A DNA stretch of 6,529 nt, from NCBI GenBank assembly GCA_026391115.1, contig JAPLER010000142.1:1-6529 (forward strand), read 5' to 3'. Positions 1 to 5,187 of this stretch are shown here, one piece after another. The DNA comes from Bacteroidota bacterium (GTDB lineage: Bacteria; Bacteroidota; Bacteroidia; Chitinophagales; Chitinophagaceae). The position numbers and the translations under genes were made by a program. How positions within the stretch are numbered: position 1 is the first letter of the stretch; the number at the start of each line of letters is the position of its first letter. The notes under the pieces are model-generated. The model saw only the letters and a list, made by a program, of their open reading frames with translations, had not been told where the DNA came from and made no database searches.

Positions 1-122
1 AATTGGGTAAGCAACTGGCAAATTCTATTTTACCAGAATTGCAAAACAATGATACCATTACCACACATGATAGTAGTACCAATGGTTTGATAAATCAATA
101 CAAAGCTTTTATTGCAGGTTAA
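1..122 (+). CDS. pgi: Glucose-6-phosphate isomerase, C-terminal end (5' part outside window)
   Basis: This is the last 39 codons of an open frame that enters from the left edge (first full codon at 3, stop TAA at 120-122). The visible peptide begins LGKQLANSILPEL and contains THDSSTNGLINQYKAF, which is the C-terminal signature of phosphoglucose isomerase; E. coli Pgi ends almost identically. The enzyme interconverts glucose 6-phosphate and fructose 6-phosphate in cytoplasmic glycolysis and gluconeogenesis. The Lys of LGK (codon 9-11) matches the family's catalytic lysine (E. coli K514). The rest of the active site, including the catalytic Glu and His, lies outside the window. The gene converges on mqnA and overlaps its 3' end by 14 bases (109-122). 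No terminator hairpin is visible at the junction. Confidence 0.93.
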   Translation, partial: LGKQLANSILPELQNNDTITTHDSSTNGLINQYKAFIAG

Positions 123-858
123 TATCTTTTAGATACAATAAAAACTGGTCAAGTGCTTTTCGTTTGGGTTCATCAAACTCGTAAGAAATATTTTCAGTAA
201 AGTAAATTTTGGAGTCGTAATAGTCCACAGTATTTTCTTGTACTACAGCATCAATATTATCTAACCCTATTTGCATAGTAGCATCAAAATCTTTAATAAA
301 TTGTTGTGGCAAAGGTTTATTGGCAACCCAAGTAGCAAATACAAAAGGCAAGCCTGTAAGGATTTTCCAGGCAACGGCTAAATCGTAGTTATAAGCATAA
401 TTGTTTCTTATTTGCAGAGCCCTATCTCCTATTACAACTGCTGCTGTGGTGTTGTTAATATCGTTAATATAATCTTCCTTAGCATTAATAAAAGTAACTT
501 GTTTGTTCCAATAATGTTTAAATAAAACCTGTGTAAGTGCAACAGATGTTTTGCTTTGGTAATCTAGTATTACAGTGTCTATTTGCTCTATAGGCACATT
601 GCTGAATAAAGAAACACTGGCAACATTATTTATAGCACCAATGCAGTAATTACTAATTAAATGGTATTCTTTTAATTGGGGAATAACTGCAACAGGCACA
701 AGAGCCAAATCAATTTCGTTGTTCACTAAAAGTCCTGCTATTTTAGAGGGATAAGCTTCTATAAGTTCTATTTGCTGCATTAAGGCACTTTGTTTTAAAC
801 CATACAATAAAGGCTTTGTGTTTAAATAGCTTACTGCAGCAACTTTTATTTTATTCAA
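109..858 (-). CDS. mqnA: Chorismate dehydratase, menaquinone futalosine pathway
   Basis: The 249-residue protein fits the MqnA/MqnD periplasmic-binding-like fold family and is a normal length for MqnA. MqnA dehydrates chorismate to 3-[(1-carboxyvinyl)oxy]benzoate, the first committed step of the futalosine route to menaquinone, in the cytoplasm. Visible MqnA-like motifs are SYLNTKPL (residues 10-17), DLALVPV (50-56), IGAINNVASVSLFS (73-86), LDYQSKTSVAL (98-108), VVIGDRAL (141-148) and TGLPFVFATW (168-177). The start is a TTG at 856-858. No ATG lies in frame upstream before a TAA, and the next Met is residue 27, beyond the SYLN motif; an ATT one codon upstream is the only other near option. 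A perfect TAnnTTTG box lies at 875-882. It stands alone here, with no other mqn genes in view. The sister enzyme MqnD is less likely because the SYLNTKPL and GDRAL motifs fit MqnA better. Confidence 0.9.
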   Translation of the reverse strand: MNKIKVAAVSYLNTKPLLYGLKQSALMQQIELIEAYPSKIAGLLVNNEIDLALVPVAVIPQLKEYHLISNYCIGAINNVASVSLFSNVPIEQIDTVILDYQSKTSVALTQVLFKHYWNKQVTFINAKEDYINDINNTTAAVVIGDRALQIRNNYAYNYDLAVAWKILTGLPFVFATWVANKPLPQQFIKDFDATMQIGLDNIDAVVQENTVDYYDSKIYFTENISYEFDEPKRKALDQFLLYLKDINLQ

Positions 859-874
859 AATATTTAATTTGCAG

Positions 875-882
875 CAAATGTA
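875..882 (-). promoter_or_regulatory. Candidate promoter -7 box for mqnA
   Basis: Read on the minus strand this is TACATTTG, an exact match to the Bacteroidota -7 consensus TAnnTTTG. It ends 16 bases before the TTG start of mqnA, which would give a leader of about 10 nt. I see no clear TTG -33 element at the usual distance, so the call rests on the -7 box alone. Confidence 0.5.
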
Positions 883-942
883 TTTTTATAGCTAATACTA
901 GGTGCATAAGATTGTTAAAGTATTAATAAAATCATAAAAATT

Positions 943-971
943 TTGAAATTGGCAAATGGCATACATCTTTG
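943..971 (+). promoter_or_regulatory. Candidate promoter for the secreted protein at 997
   Basis: TTG at 943-945 is followed after 18 bases by CATCTTTG at 964-971. That is 5 of 6 fixed positions of the Bacteroidota -7 box at the expected spacing from a -33 TTG. Transcription would begin near 976-979, leaving a leader of about 20 nt before the ATG at 997. If correct, the TTG at 943 is part of the promoter and cannot be the translation start. Confidence 0.4.
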
Positions 972-996
972 GCATAATTTTATTCAAATATTACAA

Positions 997-1935
997 ATGA
1001 GATTTAGTTTAATTATAGTTTTAGCGTTATTATTGGGTTATACAACACAAGCACAATCGATAAATGCCGATGATAAAGTCACTTTAAAAAAATTAGAAAG
1101 CTTTATGCAATCTAAGGCTGATAGTATCATAAACTCACTTGACCCTGAAATAAGATTTGCAAGTTCAAAAGATTTGATACAATCGCTGGTTATTGCTCTA
1201 AAAACAAAACACTCGTTTCAATTCCATTTCGATTCTGTTCAAATTTCTAAGCTTTACAGCCCTGATTCTACATTCAGAATTTTTACATGGCAAGTAATGA
1301 AAGATTATAGTTACTACAGACAATATGGTGCTATACAAATGAAAACAGCAGATGGTAGTTTAAAATTGTTTCCATTAATTGATGCAAGTGATTTTACCCA
1401 AAGACCCACAGACTCTATACGTGAAGCTGCTAACTGGATTGGTGCTATTTATTATAAAATGATTTTAAAAACATACAACAATAGAAAATATTACACCTTA
1501 CTGGGCAGCGATGAAAACAATGAACGTACTAATAAAAAATGGATAGATGTTTTAAGTTTTGACGAACAAGGTAAGCCACAGTTTGGACGCAGTTGTTTTG
1601 TATATCCCAACGATGGCATAAAACCTTCACAACCTTGTTATAGATTTTGTATTGAATATAAAAAGAATGGAGGGGTAAGGTTGATGTATAATGAAAAGTT
1701 AGATGAAATTATTTTTGACCATATAGTTAGTGAAAATAATGAAATTCAAAATAAAGCTTCATTAGTTCCTTATGGGGATTATGAAGGTTTTAGATGGAAC
1801 AATGGCAAATGGTATTTTACAGCACAGCCATTTGATGCTATACCATTTGAAGAAAAACCCAAAAGCATTTTAAAACCTTTGGATGAGATTGAAAAGGATG
1901 AGAAGAAAAATAAGAAGAAGAACAAAGTGTTTTAG
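997..1935 (+). CDS. Secreted or periplasmic protein of unknown function
   Basis: I do not recognise a named family. From the ATG at 997 the product is 312 residues and opens with a clear signal peptide: Met-Arg, a hydrophobic core (about residues 4-14), then a polar end TTQAQ and likely cleavage after AQ at residue 20. A longer reading from TTG at 943 adds 18 residues before this signal and is disfavoured. The mature part has an early helix-rich section (about 25-70), then a middle and C-terminal section rich in Tyr, Phe and Trp with alternating strands (about 95-280). Motifs there include GSDENNERTNKKWIDVLSF and GFRWNNGKWYF. It has three cysteines (200, 214, 218). The tail from about 287 is strongly lysine and glutamate rich. 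No lipobox, outer-membrane sorting domain or enzyme motif is seen. It is divergent from mqnA and ends 5 bases from the convergent dioxygenase gene, so it is probably transcribed alone. Confidence 0.75.
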   Translation: MRFSLIIVLALLLGYTTQAQSINADDKVTLKKLESFMQSKADSIINSLDPEIRFASSKDLIQSLVIALKTKHSFQFHFDSVQISKLYSPDSTFRIFTWQVMKDYSYYRQYGAIQMKTADGSLKLFPLIDASDFTQRPTDSIREAANWIGAIYYKMILKTYNNRKYYTLLGSDENNERTNKKWIDVLSFDEQGKPQFGRSCFVYPNDGIKPSQPCYRFCIEYKKNGGVRLMYNEKLDEIIFDHIVSENNEIQNKASLVPYGDYEGFRWNNGKWYFTAQPFDAIPFEEKPKSILKPLDEIEKDEKKNKKKNKVF

Positions 1936-1940
1936 TTAAC

Positions 1941-2462
1941 CTAGTTTTTTACTGGTGGAATCATTACACTCCCACATTTATTACAAGTACGTTTTTCTTC
2001 GTTGCTGTAAAATCCATTCATTACAGGTGGTAATTGACTCACAATATCTGTTACAACCAGTTTTTCTTCGTGTAGCATATTGCCACAGTTTTCGCAAAAC
2101 CACATAAAGCCATCTTCTTCAGTTTTACGAACTTTTTCAATAACTAAACCCACTGTTCCTTCGCCACGTTGTGGACTATGTGGTGTGCGTGCAGGTAATA
2201 AAAACATATCACCTTCGTTGATATGAATATCCTTTAGCTCTCCATCATCAATTATTTTAACAACAATATTGCCCTGTAATTGATAAAACAATTCTTCTGT
2301 TTCGTTAAAATGATAATCTTTTCTGCTGTTTGGTCCGCCTACAATCATTACAATAAAATCCTCTGCGTGTTTATATAAACATTGATTGCCTACAGGTGGT
2401 TTTAATAAATCTCTATTTTCATCAATCCATTTTTGTAAATTAAAAGGTGCAGTAACTGGCAT
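1941..2462 (-). CDS. nbaC: 3-hydroxyanthranilate 3,4-dioxygenase
   Basis: This cupin enzyme of 173 residues opens the ring of 3-hydroxyanthranilate with O2, giving 2-amino-3-carboxymuconate semialdehyde, which closes spontaneously to quinolinate. It belongs to the kynurenine pathway and can feed NAD synthesis. The catalytic iron ligands are visible as His51, Glu57 and His95, the same numbers as in the characterised Cupriavidus enzyme. The substrate-binding arginines Arg47 and Arg99 are also present. A second, rubredoxin-like iron site of four cysteines, CENC (123, 126) and CNKC (160, 163), marks it as the bacterial/fungal short form. Length is typical. The start is the ATG at 2460-2462, with a perfect -7 promoter box 20 bases upstream. 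No other kynurenine genes are in the window. Its 3' end faces the secreted-protein gene across 5 bases. Confidence 0.95.
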   Translation of the reverse strand: MPVTAPFNLQKWIDENRDLLKPPVGNQCLYKHAEDFIVMIVGGPNSRKDYHFNETEELFYQLQGNIVVKIIDDGELKDIHINEGDMFLLPARTPHSPQRGEGTVGLVIEKVRKTEEDGFMWFCENCGNMLHEEKLVVTDIVSQLPPVMNGFYSNEEKRTCNKCGSVMIPPVKN

Positions 2463-2482
2463 AGCAATAAGTTTTAATGAAG

Positions 2483-2490
2483 CAAATATA
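2483..2490 (-). promoter_or_regulatory. Candidate promoter -7 box for the dioxygenase
   Basis: On the minus strand this reads TATATTTG, a perfect TAnnTTTG box, ending 20 bases before the ATG at 2462. No exact TTG -33 element is seen at 17-23 bases upstream. It sits in the 90-base divergent region shared with lipB. Confidence 0.5.
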
Positions 2491-2521
2491 AATGGTTGTT
2501 TTCTTGAATAAAATTAAATAG

Positions 2522-2548
2522 TTGTAAGCTGTTTTACTTTTTACTTTG
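2522..2548 (+). promoter_or_regulatory. Candidate promoter for lipB
   Basis: TTG at 2522-2524 and TTACTTTG at 2541-2548 (5 of 6 fixed positions of TAnnTTTG) are 16 bases apart. The -7 box ends only 4 bases before the lipB ATG at 2553. If this is the promoter in use, the transcript would start at or next to the ATG and be leaderless or nearly so. Confidence 0.4.
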
Positions 2549-2552
2549 CACA

Positions 2553-3257
2553 ATGCAAGAAGTTATTTTTAAAGATTTAGGCACACAACCATATAAAGAG
2601 ATTTGGGATTATCAGGAACAACTATTAAAACAAAATGTAGATATAAAAGCAGCGAATAGAGAACTTGACAATGAGGATTTAAAAGCAAACACAACGAATC
2701 ATTTACTTTTTGTAGAACACTTGCCAGTATATACTTTAGGCAAAAATGGCAATGAAGAAAACGTGCTGATAAGTGCTAATGAATTGTTCAAACAAAAGAT
2801 AGATTACTTTCATATTAATAGAGGTGGTGATATTACTTTTCATGGACCAGAACAATTGGTTGGTTATCCAATTTTAGATTTGGATAATTTCAAAACTGAC
2901 CTTGGTTGGTATTTGCGAAGCATAGAAGAAACCATTATTGCAACAATGGCTGAGTATGGTTTAATTGGTGACAGAAGTAAAGGCGAAACTGGTGTTTGGC
3001 TTGATGTTGGTGTTAAAGGTAAAGAAAGAAAAATATGTGCAATAGGTATTAAATGTAGCAGATGGGTTACTATGCATGGTTTTGCATTTAATATAAATAC
3101 AGATTTAAGTTACTTTAATAATATTGTTCCTTGCGGTATTGTAAATAAACAAGTGACTAGCCTAGAAAAAGAGCTTGGATATAAGGTTCATATGAATGAA
3201 GTGAAGCAGAAAGTGAAGAAAAATTTTGAGCAAATATTTAATGCTAAACTAGTATAA
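2553..3257 (+). CDS. lipB: Lipoyl(octanoyl) transferase
   Basis: LipB moves the octanoyl group from octanoyl-acyl carrier protein onto lipoyl domains of 2-oxoacid dehydrogenases and the glycine cleavage H protein, the first step of endogenous lipoate synthesis in the cytoplasm. The 234-residue product carries the family signature RGGDITFHGPEQLVGYPILDL split across residues 90-110, with His97 in the FHGP core. The catalytic pair is visible: Lys160 in RKICAIGIK and Cys194 in IVPCGI, the equivalents of the Lys/Cys dyad of E. coli LipB. The motif MHGFAFNIN (174-182) lies between them as expected. The ATG at 2553 gives a normal N-terminus and is preceded closely by a promoter-like box. The gene is divergent from the dioxygenase and convergent with rng, so it is likely monocistronic. 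LipA is not in view. The TAA stop at 3255-3257 overlaps the first two bases of the terminator stem. Confidence 0.95.
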   Translation: MQEVIFKDLGTQPYKEIWDYQEQLLKQNVDIKAANRELDNEDLKANTTNHLLFVEHLPVYTLGKNGNEENVLISANELFKQKIDYFHINRGGDITFHGPEQLVGYPILDLDNFKTDLGWYLRSIEETIIATMAEYGLIGDRSKGETGVWLDVGVKGKERKICAIGIKCSRWVTMHGFAFNINTDLSYFNNIVPCGIVNKQVTSLEKELGYKVHMNEVKQKVKKNFEQIFNAKLV

Positions 3258-3293
3258 GTAAAGAGGCGGCATTAAAATGCCGCCTCTTTACTT
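3256..3293. terminator. Bidirectional intrinsic terminator between lipB and rng
   Basis: Two 18-base arms (3256-3273 and 3276-3293) are exact reverse complements separated by 2 bases. The GC-rich core GAGGCGGCAT/ATGCCGCCTC is flanked by an A-rich arm on one side and TTTACTT on the other. Because the element is a palindrome, each strand reads a GC-rich hairpin followed by TTTACTT. It fills the whole 35-base gap between the convergent genes and overlaps both stop codons: the last two bases of the lipB TAA and the last base of the rng TGA. Confidence 0.9.
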
Positions 3294-4846
3294 CAAAATT
3301 TTATTTCTTCTTCATTCTCATCAAAAAACCTAAAATCTACCAAGTGGTAATTGGTGTTTTTTTGTAAGTCCATTTTTAGTTTATACTTTCTTTTCCATCT
3401 TTTAAAGATAGATGTGAATACACCTTTACTTAAATGAGAGTAAATAATTGGATGCACAATAAGTGTCATTTTTTTATAGCTATGTGCAGACAAATAAGCC
3501 AATTTATTTTCAATTTCATCTTCTAAAATAAGTGTACTACCAATTTTACCAGTTCCATTACAACTTGGACAATCTTCATTGGTTTCAATAGTCATCTCTG
3601 GCTTCATACGTTGCCTAGTCAACTGCATCAAACCAAATTTAGATATAGGTGTAATAGCGTGTCTTGCTCTATCTGGCTTCATAAATTCATCCATTGCCTC
3701 TTGCACTTTACGTTTGTTATCAGGCAATTTCATATCTATAAAATCAACAACTATAATTCCGCCTAAATCTCTCAATCTCATTTGACGAGCAATTTCTTCT
3801 GCTGCTTCCAAATTGGTTTGTAAGCTATTTTCTTCCTGATTATTGCCAATACTTTTATAACCACTGTTAACGTCTATAACGTGCAAGGCTTCTGTATGTT
3901 CAATAATCAAATATGCACCACTATTAAGGTTTACAGTTTTTCCAAAACCAGCTTTAACTTGTTTTGTTATGCCATAAGTATCAAAAATATTATTGCTACT
4001 TCCATTGGTGTATTCAACAATATCTTTTTTCTCAGGTGCAATTCTTTCGATATAAGCCTTGGCTTCGTTGTAAATGTTTTTATCGTTAGTTACAACTTTT
4101 TCAAAAGATGGATTTAGCAGATCTCTAAGAATGCTTGTGGTTTTATTTTGTTCACTCAAAATTTTTGCAGGAGCAACTGCACCTTGCAATTTGTCTTGAA
4201 TATCTTTCCAAACCTTTACCAAATCAAGTAAATCCTGATGCAATTCTGCTGTACTTTTTCCTTCAGCAGCAGTACGTACAATTACTCCAAAATTTTTGGG
4301 CTTTATAGCTTCAATAATTTTATGTAACCTTTTTCTTTCATCGCTACTATGTATTTTTTTTGAAATAGCAACAACATCATTAAAAGGTGTAACAACAATG
4401 AAACGGCCTGGTAAACTTATTTCACAAGTTAATCTTGGACCTTTAGAAGCAATAGGCTCTTTAAGTATTTGTACTAACACATTTGGTTTGCCATTAAGCA
4501 CTTCACTAATTTTACCTGTTTTAACAATTTCAGGTTCAACTTTAAACTTACTAAAATCAAACTCATCGCCAGTATGTGCATTTACACATTGATGAGTAAA
4601 TTTTAAAAGCGAATGTGCAAATGGGGATAAATCTGTATAATGCAGGAAAGCATCTTTTTCAAAACCTACGTCTATAAATGCAGCATTTAATCCTGGTATA
4701 AGTTTTTTTACTTTACCTAAATATAAATCACCTGTAGTATAGCTTACATCAGTTTTTTCGTTATGTAGTTCTACTAATTTTTTATTTTCTAATAATGCAA
4801 TATCAACACCTCCTGGTGTAGCATTAATAATTAATTCTTTGTTCAC
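3293..4846 (-). CDS. rng: Ribonuclease G/E family endoribonuclease
   Basis: The 517-residue protein is a single-strand-specific endoribonuclease that in characterised bacteria matures the 5' end of 16S rRNA and cleaves mRNA. The order is a family N-terminus (KELIINATPGGVDIALLE, 3-20), an S1 RNA-binding domain from about 37 with a large insert, a 5'-sensor/RNase H-like region, and the catalytic DNase I-like part. Metal-binding aspartates are Asp325 in DVNSG and Asp368 in DFIDM, 43 residues apart exactly as E. coli RNase E D303/D346. NTNLEAAEEIARQMRLRDL (344-362) is the family core, and CPSCNGTG (426-433) is the Zn-link. The C-terminus ends after the small domain with no long disordered scaffold, so this is the RNase G form. 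The start is a GTG at 4844-4846; an in-frame TAA lies 5 codons upstream and no ATG intervenes. A 217-base leader with repeats separates it from the preceding same-strand gene. Confidence 0.94.
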   Translation of the reverse strand: MNKELIINATPGGVDIALLENKKLVELHNEKTDVSYTTGDLYLGKVKKLIPGLNAAFIDVGFEKDAFLHYTDLSPFAHSLLKFTHQCVNAHTGDEFDFSKFKVEPEIVKTGKISEVLNGKPNVLVQILKEPIASKGPRLTCEISLPGRFIVVTPFNDVVAISKKIHSSDERKRLHKIIEAIKPKNFGVIVRTAAEGKSTAELHQDLLDLVKVWKDIQDKLQGAVAPAKILSEQNKTTSILRDLLNPSFEKVVTNDKNIYNEAKAYIERIAPEKKDIVEYTNGSSNNIFDTYGITKQVKAGFGKTVNLNSGAYLIIEHTEALHVIDVNSGYKSIGNNQEENSLQTNLEAAEEIARQMRLRDLGGIIVVDFIDMKLPDNKRKVQEAMDEFMKPDRARHAITPISKFGLMQLTRQRMKPEMTIETNEDCPSCNGTGKIGSTLILEDEIENKLAYLSAHSYKKMTLIVHPIIYSHLSKGVFTSIFKRWKRKYKLKMDLQKNTNYHLVDFRFFDENEEEIKF

Positions 4847-4868
4847 GAGAGAGCAACTTTAATATACA

Positions 4869-4896
4869 CAAAAACATCTTGCCATAATTGTAGCAA
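4869..4896 (-). promoter_or_regulatory. Weak candidate promoter for rng
   Basis: On the minus strand a TTG (4896-4894) is followed after 17 bases by TGTTTTTG (4876-4869), 5 of 6 fixed positions of the Bacteroidota -7 box. The GTG start lies 22 bases beyond the box. The A+T bias of the region makes a chance match quite possible; rng could also be read from the TPR promoter upstream. Confidence 0.3.
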
Positions 4897-4974
4897 GAAA
4901 CACACAAGACCACCGATAAAATTTGCCTAAGAGTTTTAATGATTTGATAGAAAGGAAAAGTTGCTTAGGTAGAG

Positions 4975-5019
4975 TGGCAAATTGGAGAATGGCAAACAAT
5001 TAAATGGTAAATAGGGAAG
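4975..5019. repeat. Three imperfect 15-bp tandem repeats in the rng leader
   Basis: Units begin at 4975 (TGGCAAATTGGAGAA), 4990 (TGGCAAACAATTAAA) and 5005 (TGGTAAATAGGGAAG), with a strict 15-base period and a shared TGGyAAA head. The third unit also forms the left arm of the inverted repeat at 5003-5046. The array is short and degenerate, so function is unknown. Confidence 0.5.
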
Positions 5020-5046
5020 TTTTGAATACTTATCCTATTTACCATT
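5003..5046. repeat. 13-bp perfect inverted repeat, possible terminator or leader hairpin
   Basis: Arms AATGGTAAATAGG (5003-5015) and CCTATTTACCATT (5034-5046) are exact reverse complements. Inside them AAGT (5017-5020) and ACTT (5028-5031) can extend the stem to a 7-base loop. It lies 17 bases past the stop of the small basic protein gene and about 155 bases before rng on the minus strand. No clean U-run follows it on the minus strand, so a simple intrinsic terminator is uncertain. It could instead be a partial terminator, an mRNA 3'-end stabiliser or a processing site. Confidence 0.6.
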
Positions 5047-5063
5047 AATAATAAAACTATTTA

Positions 5064-5159
5064 CTATTTTTTATTTTTCTTATGACGATTTTTTCTCAAA
5101 CGTTTTTTACGTTTGTGGGTAGCAATCTTATGACGTTTTCTTTTTTTACCGCAAGGCAT
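5064..5159 (-). CDS. Very basic AURKAIP1/COX24-domain small protein (ribosome-associated)
   Basis: ATG at 5157-5159 opens a 31-codon frame ending with TAG at 5064-5066. The product begins MPCGKKRKRHKIATHKRKKR and continues LRKNRHKKNKK; 18 of 31 residues are Lys or Arg. This matches the short AURKAIP1/COX24-domain proteins found throughout the Bacteroidota, relatives of the mitochondrial ribosomal protein mS38, and a role as a small ribosomal protein is the expected one. The KRKRHKIATHKRKKRLRKNRHK core is intact (quoted here in part: RKRHK, THKRKKRLRK, NRHKK). It is too short for ordinary gene finding but has a proper ATG, a full family-length product and a sensible neighbourhood. It starts 28 bases after the TPR gene, suggesting co-transcription, and precedes the structured leader of rng. 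The exact ribosomal position cannot be told from sequence alone. Confidence 0.88.
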   Translation of the reverse strand: MPCGKKRKRHKIATHKRKKRLRKNRHKKNKK

Positions 5160-5187
5160 AATGTGTACTTTTTTTAAATGAATAAAT

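Noticed and set aside
950..964. TGGCAAATGGCATAC resembling the 15-bp repeat units near 4975-5019
   Set aside because: Only about 8 bases match, and TGGCAAAT also appears in the pgi coding end near 17. This is expected by chance in such AT-rich DNA.
943..996. 18-residue N-terminal extension of the secreted protein from a TTG codon
   Set aside because: It would bury the signal peptide behind a polar segment, and the TTG fits a promoter element better than a start codon.
3579..4592. Three plus-strand open frames (3579-3785, 3881-4117, 4296-4592) inside rng
   Set aside because: They lie antisense within a fully conserved RNase G gene with all catalytic motifs intact, and their products show no recognisable domain. 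They look like chance frames.
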